A stretch of 64,000 bases of DNA from Chloracidobacterium sp. (GTDB taxonomy: Bacteria; Acidobacteriota; Blastocatellia; Pyrinomonadales; Pyrinomonadaceae), in contig JADJTD010000001.1 in NCBI GenBank assembly GCA_016711345.1, positions 1,426,001 through 1,490,000 on the forward strand. The letters run 5' to 3'. The position numbers and the translations under genes were made by a program. Under the pieces are notes generated by a model, which had not been told where the DNA came from, did not search any database, and saw only the letters and a list, made by a program, of their open reading frames with translations. Every line of letters starts with the position of its first letter. Within the stretch, counting starts at the first letter, position 1. Of the stretch, positions 42,801-50,418 are shown piece after piece.

Positions 42801-45098
42801 ACCGCAACGGAGACTTTTACTCCGACGCCAACGGCTACTGAAACATTCACTCCGACAGCTACTGCGACGGAAACGTTCACTCCGACGGCAACGGCTACGG
42901 AAACGTTCACTCCAACGGCGACAGCTACGGAAACGTTTACCCCAACGGCTACGGCAACTGAGACGTTTACACCAACAGCAACAGCTACGGAGACATTTAC
43001 TCCAACGGCGACGGCAACTGAGACATTCACTCCGACAGCAACTGCGACGGAAACATTCACGCCGACCGCAACCGCAACGGAAACATTTACACCAACGGCG
43101 ACAGCTACAGAGACATTTACTCCAACGGCGACGGCAACTGAGACATTTACTCCGACAGCTACTGCGACGGAAACGTTCACTCCGACGGCAACGGCTACGG
43201 AAACGTTTACTCCAACGGCTACGGCAACTGAGACGTTTACACCAACAGCAACAGCTACGGAGACATTTACTCCAACAGCAACAGCTACTGAGACGTTTAC
43301 ACCAACAGCAACAGCTACGGAGACATTTACTCCAACGGCGACAGCTACTGAAACGTTCACGCCGACAGCAACCGCGACGGAAACATTTACTCCGACCGCA
43401 ACCGCGACGGAGACATTCACGCCGACAGCTACTGCAACTGAAACGTTTACTCCGACGGCTACGGCTACGGAAACGTTTACTCCAACGGCTACGGCAACTG
43501 AGACGTTCACTCCAACAGCAACCGCGACGGAAACGTTTACACCGACTGCTACTGCAACGGAGACGTTTACTCCGACGGCAACTGCAACTGAGACATTTAC
43601 GCCGACAGCTACTGCAACTGAGACGTTTACACCAACAGCAACAGCTACTGAGACATTCACCCCGACGGCAACAGCCACGGAAACATTTACGCCGACTGCA
43701 ACCGCAACGGAAACGTTTACACCAACGGCGACAGCTACGGAAACGTTTACGCCGACAGCTACTGCTACTGAGACGTTTACACCAACGGCGACAGCTACGG
43801 AGACATTTACACCAACGGCAACAGCTACGGAAACATTTACGCCGACTGCAACCGCAACGGAAACGTTTACACCAACGGCGACAGCTACGGAAACGTTTAC
43901 GCCGACGGCGACAGCTACGGAAACGTTTACGCCGACAGCTACGGCAACTGAGACGTTTACTCCGACAGCAACCGCGACGGTAACATTCACACCGACAGCA
44001 ACCGCGACGAATACATTTACTCCGACGGCTACGGCTACGAATACCTTCACGCCAACGCCAACTGCGACGAGTACGTTTACACCTTCGGCAACGGCTACCG
44101 CGACAAATACGAATACGCCGACACCGACGCCGACGATCGCGTATGTGATCTCCGGTGTGGTGACATATGGTAATTCGAATTCGGGAACAAGGTTTGTGTC
44201 AAACGTGCAGATCAACGGTGCGGGTGCACCTCCGGCTTCTACGGTTACGGATTTCCCCAACGGAGCGTATGCTCTGACCGTTTTCAGTTCCGGGCCTTAC
44301 ACGGTTACACCATCTAAAGTGGGTGGCCAGAATGGATTTGTAACTTCACTGGACGCAGCCAGGATCACGCAGCATGTAACCGGTATAAATCTATTTACCA
44401 CTGATATTCAAAAAGTCGTTGCTGATGCGAGCGGCAATGGCAACATTACGTCAAATGATGCTGCATTGGTTGGCCGTTACGTTACAGGGCTTGGGGAACC
44501 GTTAGGCCTTGCCGGAAAATGGAGATTTTTCGTGCCGCCGGGACCGCCATTCCCGGTTGGAGCCTATCCAACAAGCAGATTATACCCATCGCTCTCATCC
44601 AATATATCGGGTGACGACTACGTCGGCTTACTGATCGGCGAGGTGACGGGCAACTGGATAAACACCGGTGCAAGGCCTCTAAATGAAGGCGGCCCCGAAA
44701 GAAGTGGCGCTGTCGAGCTGCCAAATCTGTCGGCGCCTTTGGGCAAAGAGGTAATTGTGCCCGTGACCGTCAACGGCATAGCCAATAAGGGTGTTATCGC
44801 TTATGAATTCGATCTCAGGTATGATCCATCAGTGATTCAGCCTTTGGCCGAAGCTGTAGATTCGACGGGAACTGTCAGCCGCGGCCTTTCAGTCATCGTA
44901 AATGCGTTCGAGCCCGGCCTGTTGAGAGTAGTGGTGTACGGCCCGATGCCGATCGATGAGAATGGTGTACTCCTGAATCTTAGATTCACAGCGGTAGGAA
45001 AACCCGGCTCGATGTCACCATTAACTTGGGAACGCATCATCTTCAACGAAGGCGAACCGCGTGTAACCACGCTCGACGGCCAGGTCGAACTCTTCTAA
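39849..45098 (+). CDS. Giant surface protein: SdrD-like, Thr/Pro repeat stalk, dockerin-like and cohesin-like domains
   Basis: From the ATG at 39849 (GGAGGA nine bases upstream) it has 1749 residues. A signal/anchor helix (LFIGFIIVFAASMPLAIS) is followed by an SdrD B-like domain (ISGKVFQDFNGNGTFD), a large region of about 600 residues with calcium-style loops (DTDGNGIYNRGD), a second SdrD B-like domain (RVWRDLNNNGVQDPNESG), a stalk of about 530 residues made of TFTPTATATE decapeptides, a dockerin-like F-hand segment (DASGNGNITSNDAALVGRYV) and a C-terminal cohesin-like domain (VIVPVTVNG...AYEFDLRYDPSVIQP). It is probably displayed outside the cell, the stalk being a candidate for O-glycosylation. 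Its domains suggest adhesion or assembly of partners; no enzyme domain was recognised. Confidence 0.85.
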   Translation: MGSRQRLSRSNILRNSLFIGFIIVFAASMPLAISYSKDFYASYETENSSGSFVFAGNISGKVFQDFNGNGTFDTTSTVANDGFGTIGLAIDRGVANVEVRSYNASGTNVTTGGVVITDASGNYTITTNDVGSGPYRVEFTNLPAGYLASVRSADSVSGGSATNSGSTVQFVSSPATNVNLAVNYPADYSQNNPQVLAAMYESGDAITGPNNGQSEMLSFPYSAGSSDATTGATESLFDMPTVNPLDVPANQVGATFGMAYARKTRTIYAAAYFKRHAGYGPQGPNAIYRISRTGSGSVTGFFTVPGTATNAHDTANYTRDNGNTGWNGVGTTGVGGVALSEDESTLYAFNLTNRTLYSLNATTGVQIASQAAPTSLPLPSGTCAAADARPFALTVYRGQLYAGMICNAASTSNVDSFTDSNSNGVWDAGDYFIDTNQNGTRNSGESYFDLDGNGSYTAPETYTDTDGNGIYNRGDARGLRAYVYTVNPTTLAFSASPVFQMALNYRRGLTTHTTGAMGAWRPWSSTYRNAILGLRVVYSQPMLTDIAFDNGNMILGFRDRLSDQVGNGTQSNPSDASTDKYQPRAAGDVIRACGTPNSWTLESNGRCSSSGSAPQNVMEGPGGGEFYYGDSYDLAESFVSPSVTISGKGSNHDDIGNGGVEQLPGAPDVIISSINPIGNIANVIHDGGLRWLSNSTGNYTKGYRLFNGLGDDGNIFGKAGGTGGSLVILSDPAPIELGNRVWRDLNNNGVQDPNESGIDKVTVRLYQGSTLVGTAVTDTNGEYYFVSSTVADSNTNDNIGQVNGGILYNTSYQIRLDKSSDYSSGALSGLILTTANQTSQLGNDDASDSDASNVTNPAGSPSGTFPVISLTTGNPGANDHTFEAGFRSAPTPTATATFTPTPSNTPTNTPTNTATATATATNTFTPTPTATNTFTPTATNTFTPTPTATNTFTPTATATNTFTPTPTATNTFTPTATATNTFTPTATETFTPTPTATETFTPTATATETFTPTATATETFTPTATATETFTPTATATETFTPTATATETFTPTATATETFTPTATATETFTPTATATETFTPTATATETFTPTATATETFTPTATATETFTPTATATETFTPTATATETFTPTATATETFTPTATATETFTPTATATETFTPTATATETFTPTATATETFTPTATATETFTPTATATETFTPTATATETFTPTATATETFTPTATATETFTPTATATETFTPTATATETFTPTATATETFTPTATATETFTPTATATETFTPTATATETFTPTATATETFTPTATATETFTPTATATETFTPTATATETFTPTATATETFTPTATATETFTPTATATETFTPTATATETFTPTATATVTFTPTATATNTFTPTATATNTFTPTPTATSTFTPSATATATNTNTPTPTPTIAYVISGVVTYGNSNSGTRFVSNVQINGAGAPPASTVTDFPNGAYALTVFSSGPYTVTPSKVGGQNGFVTSLDAARITQHVTGINLFTTDIQKVVADASGNGNITSNDAALVGRYVTGLGEPLGLAGKWRFFVPPGPPFPVGAYPTSRLYPSLSSNISGDDYVGLLIGEVTGNWINTGARPLNEGGPERSGAVELPNLSAPLGKEVIVPVTVNGIANKGVIAYEFDLRYDPSVIQPLAEAVDSTGTVSRGLSVIVNAFEPGLLRVVVYGPMPIDENGVLLNLRFTAVGKPGSMSPLTWERIIFNEGEPRVTTLDGQVELF
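42540..44130 (+). repeat. Thr/Pro stalk repeats, 30-bp units
   Basis: From 42810 to 43979 there are 39 successive 30-bp units, each giving ETFTPTATAT (the first gives ETFTPTPTAT), in strict register. Degenerate flanking units with N, V or S in place of E bring the block to about 1.6 kb. The DNA copies differ mainly at third codon positions (ACG, ACA, ACT, ACC), so selection on the peptide or old expansion is likely. There are no spacers, so this is not a CRISPR array. Confidence 0.92.
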
Positions 45099-45135
45099 GA
45101 AGCTGTGCCTTTGAGCCGTTTGCGCCTGTGACATT

Positions 45136-45170
45136 AAAGAGGCTGTCTGAAAAGGCAGTCTCTTTTTTTC
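45136..45170 (+). terminator. Terminator after the surface protein
   Basis: AAAGAGGCTGT pairs with GCAGTCTCTTT and is followed by a seven-T run. The stem belongs to the same AGGCTGTCTGA-type hairpin family as those at 55369 and 56489. Confidence 0.75.
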
Positions 45171-45347
45171 TCGCAATAGTTGCAGAGAGGCATTCATCTG
45201 AAGAAACTCCGGTGCCTCGAAAAGGAATTCGAATTTACACAGCGAACGGTTGGATCGTTACAACTGTATTAAAATTTGCCGCAAAGGTTCTTGCAAAGTG
45301 TCAATAAACATTCCATAATTTTACATCTTTTCAATTTAGGAGGAACT

Positions 45348-46196
45348 ATGAACGAATCAACTTTCGAAGGCGTCGGCGGCCTTAATATATCTATGCGCTC
45401 ATGGCAGCCTGAAGGGCAACCGCGTGCGGTAATGATCCTTATACACGGATTTAATGCTCATAGCGGTTATATGACTTGGCCCGCTGAGCAGTTCGTGGCT
45501 AACGGCCTTGCGGCATACGCGCTCGATCTCAGAGGACGCGGCAATTCCGAAGGCGAGCGGTTTTATGTCGAGGAGTTTTCCGATTATCTTGGCGACGTCG
45601 ATAAGCTCGTTAACATTGCCAGAGACGAAAATCCCGGCCTTCCGATATTTGTTCTCGGCCACAGCGCGGGCGGTGTCATCGGGACCTCGTATGTTTTTGA
45701 GCATCAGGACGAGATCGCCGGATTGATCTGCCACAGTTTTGCGTTCGATGTCGGGCTGCCGCATCTTGTTCAACTCGCGCTTGAAGGCATAGGAAAATTG
45801 TTGCCGCACGTTCACGTCTTTTCACTCAATAACGCAGATTTCTCACGCGACGCTGCCCATGTTGAGCGAATGAACAACGATCCGCTGATCCACAAGGAAT
45901 CTCAACCGGCTGAAACCGCACGCGTTATGCTGCTAGCGGCGGATAGACTAAAAGAAAACATGCCGAGTTTTAAAGTTCCGGTCTTTATCATTCACGGAAC
46001 CGAGGACAAGGCAACGCGTCCGGCAGGAAGCCAGTATTTTTACGATAATGCAGGCTCGACGGACAAAACGCTAAAACTCTACGAAGGCCACTACCACGAC
46101 CTTTTGGCCGATACGGACAAGGAGATCGTGATGACGAATATTCAGGATTGGCTTGATGAGCGGATACCGGCGGAAAGCTCCGCTTCCGCTGCATAA
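45348..46196 (+). CDS. Alpha/beta hydrolase, monoacylglycerol-lipase type
   Basis: From the ATG at 45348 (TAGGAGGAAC just upstream) the protein has 282 residues. RAVMILIHGFNAHSGYM is the oxyanion strand, VLGHSAGG the nucleophile elbow, FIIHGTEDKATRP the acid and YEGHYHDLLAD the catalytic His. There is no signal peptide. The order and motifs match monoacylglycerol lipases and lysophospholipases. The LtrA fusion gene follows after 15 bp, suggesting a shared transcript. Confidence 0.88.
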   Translation: MNESTFEGVGGLNISMRSWQPEGQPRAVMILIHGFNAHSGYMTWPAEQFVANGLAAYALDLRGRGNSEGERFYVEEFSDYLGDVDKLVNIARDENPGLPIFVLGHSAGGVIGTSYVFEHQDEIAGLICHSFAFDVGLPHLVQLALEGIGKLLPHVHVFSLNNADFSRDAAHVERMNNDPLIHKESQPAETARVMLLAADRLKENMPSFKVPVFIIHGTEDKATRPAGSQYFYDNAGSTDKTLKLYEGHYHDLLADTDKEIVMTNIQDWLDERIPAESSASAA

Positions 46197-46211
46197 AATA
46201 TCGGCCACACG

Positions 46212-47711
46212 ATGATCTTAGCAGAAGAGAAAGAAACGGCACCTGAATCGCGTCGGGCGAAAAACAGGCCGCGACTGCGCACTCTTGAGCCAACTGAAGG
46301 CGAACGTCATGCCAGTTGGCTCGAGTTGTTTTTTGACCTTGTTTTTGTGCTCGCGGTTGCAAAGACCGCCCATATTTTGACAGGTCACACCGACTGGATC
46401 GGGTTTCTGAAATTCGCAGCTTTGTTCTTTCCCATCTGGTATGCGTGGATCGGGTACACGTTTTACGCCGACCGTTTTGAAACCGAAGAACCAACTTACC
46501 GCATATTAATGTTTGCCGGAATGCTCGCCTTCATCGGGCTTTCGCAAACGCTGGATGGAGCGTTCACACCGGACGGCGACGGTGCGTTTATCGCCTGTTA
46601 TGTACTGGTTCTTTTGATCCTTGTCATCCACTACGCAAGGGCGGCGTACTATGTTCCGCTGGCTCGACCGTATTGCCTGCAGTTTGTTTTCGGTATTGCA
46701 GCGTCGATCTTAATTCTTTTGACATCGCTGCTTTTTGAGCCGCCGGTTCGTTATGTGATGTGGGGCGTTTCACTGCTCCTCGAACTTGGGATTCCTTTTT
46801 TTAACATCAGGGCAACACGCCTAATACCCATTGACCGCTCACATATTCCCGAACGCCTTGGGCTATTCACTATCATCGTTCTTGGCGAAGCAGTGATCGC
46901 TACAGCAAACGGAGTCGGAGCTGTCGAATGGAATGCGGCGACAATAATCACGGCGTCCCTCGGGTTTGCGATGGCTGTATCTGTTTGGTGGATCAATTTT
47001 GATTTTGTTGAGGATAATGCCGTCAGGTCAAATTCTATTATTCGGCGCTTTGCTTATCTTTACGCACACTTTTTCATCGTTGCCAGCATCGTGATAATGG
47101 GCATCGGCGTCGAGCATGCCATAAAGGAAACTTCCAGCGATCACCTGCACCTTTCCACGATCGTTCTGTTGACCGGAGGAACCGTCTGCTTTTTGGCAAT
47201 GATAACGATCATACGACTGATCACCGGAATTTGCAGTCTTGTTAAGGTCAGAGCCGTCGCGATCGCGGTTACACTTCTGCTGCTCTACTTTGGCAATTTT
47301 CTACCGGCAGTCGCTCTTGTCGCAGGGCTTTTTGTGGTGCTGCTTTTGAATATACTTATAGAAGACCGCCTCTCAGAAGAGTCTGAAATTGAGGAAAGTG
47401 AAGCTCCGCACCTTATGCCGTGTGAACATGCGTCTGAGATTCTCATATCTACCCCTAGAAGCGACAACGGTTGTGAGGAATGCAGAAAAAATAATTACAA
47501 ATGGGTGCATTTGCGATTGTGCCTGGCCTGCGGACATGTCGGATGTTGCGATACCTCGATCCATAAACACGCAACTAAACACTTCCATACAGAAGGGCAT
47601 CCAATAGTTGCTTCTCTTGAAAAGGGTGAAGAGTGGGCATGGTGCTATATCGACGAAAGATTCGTTCCGGGTCCTGGCGGAGTCGAGGTCGAAGCGTGGG
47701 GTAAACCGTGA
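46212..47711 (+). CDS. LtrA-like membrane protein fused to a UBP-type zinc finger
   Basis: The protein has 499 residues. Residues about 30-385 are the LtrA (low temperature requirement A) domain with many helices, opening with the diagnostic RHASWLELFFDLVFVLAVAKT. Residues about 400-490 are a UBP/ZnF domain: PCEHASE, NGCEECRKNNYKWVHLRLCLACGHVGCCD, HKHATKHFHTEGHPI and WAWCYIDERF supply the zinc-binding Cys and His. In eukaryotes this finger binds the ubiquitin C terminus; bacterial versions are of unknown use. The fusion to a membrane domain is unusual. Its stop overlaps the GTG of the HD gene, so the two are translationally coupled. Confidence 0.88.
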   Translation: MILAEEKETAPESRRAKNRPRLRTLEPTEGERHASWLELFFDLVFVLAVAKTAHILTGHTDWIGFLKFAALFFPIWYAWIGYTFYADRFETEEPTYRILMFAGMLAFIGLSQTLDGAFTPDGDGAFIACYVLVLLILVIHYARAAYYVPLARPYCLQFVFGIAASILILLTSLLFEPPVRYVMWGVSLLLELGIPFFNIRATRLIPIDRSHIPERLGLFTIIVLGEAVIATANGVGAVEWNAATIITASLGFAMAVSVWWINFDFVEDNAVRSNSIIRRFAYLYAHFFIVASIVIMGIGVEHAIKETSSDHLHLSTIVLLTGGTVCFLAMITIIRLITGICSLVKVRAVAIAVTLLLLYFGNFLPAVALVAGLFVVLLLNILIEDRLSEESEIEESEAPHLMPCEHASEILISTPRSDNGCEECRKNNYKWVHLRLCLACGHVGCCDTSIHKHATKHFHTEGHPIVASLEKGEEWAWCYIDERFVPGPGGVEVEAWGKP

Positions 47712-48241
47712 CGATAGAAAATGACATCCCCTTGCTAGACGAAATTCTGTCGAAGTTTTCCGGCAGTCTTGGCGGTGAACTTGCGGCGTATCGCAATCAC
47801 GTTTATCGTATGGTCAATTTTTGTTTCGCTCAGACCGAATTGAGCGATGACGAAAAACAGATGATCGTGATCGCCGGATGTTTTCACGATCTTGGCATCT
47901 GGACGGCTGGAACATTTGATTACATTCCGCCGTCGAAAGCACTTGCGATTGAGTATCTAAACCAAAGCGGAGATAGTTCACTGGCTCCGCAGATCGAGCG
48001 AATGATCGGCGAACATCACAAACTGCGGCATTTCGAGGGAGATCGTCTAACCGAGATATTTCGACGCGGCGACCTCGCTGATTTCTCGCTCGGCATCGTA
48101 ACGAACGGTATTCCGCGATCTTACATCAGCGAAGTAAAAGCTCGTTTTCCAAACGCAGGCTTTCACAAATACCTTGTCCGGCTAGCCGCCGGATGGATAT
48201 GCAGGCACCCTTTGCGGCCTGTGCCGGTTTTGAAATGGTGA
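47708..48241 (+). CDS. HD-domain protein
   Basis: The protein has 177 residues. The GTG start overlaps the stop of the LtrA fusion (GTGA). The HD motif is in IVIAGCFHDLGIWTAG, with another His pair in IGEHHKLRHFEG. This is the metal phosphohydrolase fold that acts on nucleotides and other phosphate esters. It is short, with only the HD core, and no partner domain. Coupling to the LtrA fusion suggests a common function. Confidence 0.82.
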   Translation: MTIENDIPLLDEILSKFSGSLGGELAAYRNHVYRMVNFCFAQTELSDDEKQMIVIAGCFHDLGIWTAGTFDYIPPSKALAIEYLNQSGDSSLAPQIERMIGEHHKLRHFEGDRLTEIFRRGDLADFSLGIVTNGIPRSYISEVKARFPNAGFHKYLVRLAAGWICRHPLRPVPVLKW

Positions 48242-48278
48242 GGCCGCACAAAACGCAGCTAAAATTAAGGAGGTTAAG

Positions 48279-49121
48279 ATGGCTACTATAAAAACAAGAG
48301 ATGGAATAGATATATTTTACAAAGATCAAGGCAGCGGACAACCGATAGTTTTCAGTCACGGCTGGCCGTTGAGTTCTGACGATTGGGACGATCAGATATT
48401 TTATTTTGCGTCGCGCGGTTTCAGGTGCATTGCGCACGACCGCCGTGGGCACGGGCGTTCGACCCAGACTTGGGAAGGCAACGAAATGGATACCTACGCA
48501 GATGATCTCGCTGACTTGACTGCGGCGCTAGATCTTAAGGACGCGATTCACGTTGGCCATTCGACCGGAGGCGGCGAGGTCGCTCGCTACATCGGCCGTC
48601 ACGGCACTTCGCGCGTGGCAAAGGCGGTGCTTATCGGCGCCGTTCCGCCGTTAATGCTCAAGACTGAGGCAAATCCCGGCGGCTTGCCGATCGAAGTTTT
48701 CGACGGCCTTCGAGAAGCTCATATAGCCGACCGAGCACAGTTTTTCATCGACGTTCCCAGCGGCCCTTTCTACGGTTTCAATCGTCCGGGAGCAAAAGTA
48801 TCACAAGGTTTGATCAATAAATGGTGGCGACAAGGAATGATGGCCGGCGTCAAAGCGACCTACGACTGCATCAAGGCTTTTTCCGAAACCGACTTTACCG
48901 AGGACCTCAAAAAGTTCGACGTGCCGACGCTAATCATGCACGGTGACGACGATCAGGTTGTTCCGATTGACGATTCGGCGCGGCTTTCAGCCCAGCTTGT
49001 ACCGAACGCCACGCTCAAGATCTATCCCGGCCTGCCACACGGGATGTGCTCAACGCATCATGAGATCATAAACGCAGACCTGCTTGAATTCTTTTCTTCC
49101 TCCAAAGCACTGACTGTTTAA
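48279..49121 (+). CDS. Alpha/beta hydrolase, chloroperoxidase/arylesterase-like
   Basis: The protein has 280 residues. TAAGGAGG lies just upstream of the ATG. The order matches cofactor-free haloperoxidases: PIVFSHGWPLSSDDWD, GHSTGGGEVARYIGRHG with the nucleophile Ser, MHGDDDQVVPID with the acid and YPGLPHGMCSTHHE with the His. The natural reaction of this family is probably ester hydrolysis. It ends the rightward group and is followed by a strong terminator. Confidence 0.88.
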   Translation: MATIKTRDGIDIFYKDQGSGQPIVFSHGWPLSSDDWDDQIFYFASRGFRCIAHDRRGHGRSTQTWEGNEMDTYADDLADLTAALDLKDAIHVGHSTGGGEVARYIGRHGTSRVAKAVLIGAVPPLMLKTEANPGGLPIEVFDGLREAHIADRAQFFIDVPSGPFYGFNRPGAKVSQGLINKWWRQGMMAGVKATYDCIKAFSETDFTEDLKKFDVPTLIMHGDDDQVVPIDDSARLSAQLVPNATLKIYPGLPHGMCSTHHEIINADLLEFFSSSKALTV

Positions 49122-49140
49122 AATGGAGGAACAATGGAAA

Positions 49141-49180
49141 AAAAACGCCCCGGTTTCCCGAGGCGTTTTTTATTTTTTTT
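49141..49180. terminator. Bidirectional terminator between convergent genes
   Basis: AAAAACGCC (49141-49149) pairs with GGCGTTTTT (49162-49170), with a GG/CC extension near the loop, followed by a T-rich tract. It serves the hydrolase on its left and the 3D-domain gene on its right. Confidence 0.8.
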
Positions 49181-49197
49181 ATTATCGAGTTTTATAT

Positions 49198-49701
49198 TTA
49201 CTGAATTGAAAAGATCTGCACGTTTCGGCGTCCGAATTTCCGTGCTTCCGAGCAGCCCGGGACCCAGATGTCGATCTTTTTGCCTTTGATAGCACCGCCT
49301 GTATCGGAAACAAGATATGTTCCGCTCCAAGGCCCGGCATCAACGTAAACTGTCGAACCGAGCTTCAAAACTCTCGGATCGGCTGCGATCAGGCCGCGTC
49401 GGACACTGTGTCCCATTGCGGTCTTTCCTGATAAGCAATATGCCGTTGCGGAAAATGCTCCGCGGCTGGCACCTGCGGCTGTCGATCGGACAGATGCAGT
49501 CGTTTTAACCAGCTTTTTCTTATCTTTTGTATCAATATTTGTCTGAGTATTACTTAAAGTAGTATCAATATTATTTTCAATTGTAGGTTGCGAATCATTC
49601 GCTATAACGAGAGTGGATTCTGTCTGGGTCTGAGCGTAAATAAACATTACGCAAAGGCTCAACAGTGACAGGATCGCGGCTCCTCTAACGAGATTTTTCA
49701 T
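49198..49701 (-). CDS. Exported 3D-domain protein
   Basis: From the ATG at 49701 (GGAGAAG upstream) the protein has 167 residues. A signal peptide (ILSLLSLCVMFIYAQ) is followed by a Thr/Asn/Lys-rich linker and a C-terminal 3D domain: FSATAYCLSG, AADPRVLKLGSTVYVDAG, YLVSDTGGAIKGKKIDIWV, with the three aspartates that name the family. The fold is a double-psi barrel as in MltA lytic transglycosylases, so cell-wall cleavage is likely. It lies alone between a terminator and a 330-bp region with no other gene. Confidence 0.82.
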   Translation of the reverse strand: MKNLVRGAAILSLLSLCVMFIYAQTQTESTLVIANDSQPTIENNIDTTLSNTQTNIDTKDKKKLVKTTASVRSTAAGASRGAFSATAYCLSGKTAMGHSVRRGLIAADPRVLKLGSTVYVDAGPWSGTYLVSDTGGAIKGKKIDIWVPGCSEARKFGRRNVQIFSIQ

Positions 49702-50029
49702 TATTCTTCTCCGATTATTCGTACCCCGTTTAAACGCAAAAATAGTGTCTGAGATTTGGGTCATCAGCCACTACACGTATAAAACGAAGACTGTTTCGGC
49801 AGACTTATTTCTACCTGTTTCCGTACCGCAATGGCCGGAACATATTATGATAATAGCGCTTTTGGGCATATCTGTCCACCCGTCCAAAACCCGCAAGCCC
49901 TTATTTTATATGCAATTGCTGGTTTTTAAGGGACTTAAGGCTGCGATTTTTTTATTTTTTTATGGACTTTCATAAGTGTTTTTGTGTATATTCATACGAC
50001 CCGATGTGATTTTTTCGGGGCAGATCTCA

Positions 50030-50407
50030 ATGAAAAATTCCATACAAGACAGACGACACGGTGAGCGGTATGTTATCTCATTTCCGATCCGTGTCCGTTG
50101 GAAAGACGAAACCGGCAAGTTTGTCGAGGAAGAAGGCCTTACCGACAACGTCGGCCCGCAAGGAGCCCTTGTCTATTTACCGCGCTTCCTGCCAAAGGTC
50201 GGCGGCAAGGTCAGCCTCACCGTAACCGAAAATCCAAAAGACGAAGTGTCCGTAACTGCTGAGGTCATTAGACTTGAACGAAATGCCTCACATCCGCAGG
50301 CTGCTCTCCAGTTGACCGACTCAATTCGCCTTTGGAAGAAAAAGGTCTGGGAATCGGCCCGAGCGACCATCGCCGCTCAGGAACCGGAAGAGTTCGACGA
50401 ATGGTAA
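50030..50407 (+). CDS. PilZ-domain protein
   Basis: From the ATG at 50030 the protein has 125 residues (a frame from 49976 would add 18 without a domain). It opens with RRHGERYVISFPIRVRW, the arginine motif, and carries GLTDNVGPQGALVYLP in place of the D/NxSxxG motif; both are used to bind cyclic di-GMP. VSVTAEVIRLERN fits the barrel. The second motif is degenerate, so ligand binding is uncertain. The dehydrogenase gene starts 11 bp later. Confidence 0.75.
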   Translation: MKNSIQDRRHGERYVISFPIRVRWKDETGKFVEEEGLTDNVGPQGALVYLPRFLPKVGGKVSLTVTENPKDEVSVTAEVIRLERNASHPQAALQLTDSIRLWKKKVWESARATIAAQEPEEFDEW

Positions 50408-50418
50408 ACTTCTAAACT

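Noticed and set aside
42810..43979. Regular 30-bp repeats as a possible CRISPR array
   Set aside because: There are no unique spacers; units are directly joined and lie inside a reading frame.
42311..44260. Long minus-strand frame with GVNVSVAVAV repeats
   Set aside because: It is the reverse reading of the 30-bp stalk repeats; it has no ribosome site, crosses into unique coding sequence at both ends, and the plus strand has promoter, signal peptide and recognised domains.
49702..50029. c-di-AMP or c-di-GMP riboswitch upstream of the 3D-domain or PilZ gene
   Set aside because: The conserved core sequences of these classes are not visible on either strand; nothing beyond AT-rich promoter-like DNA is seen.
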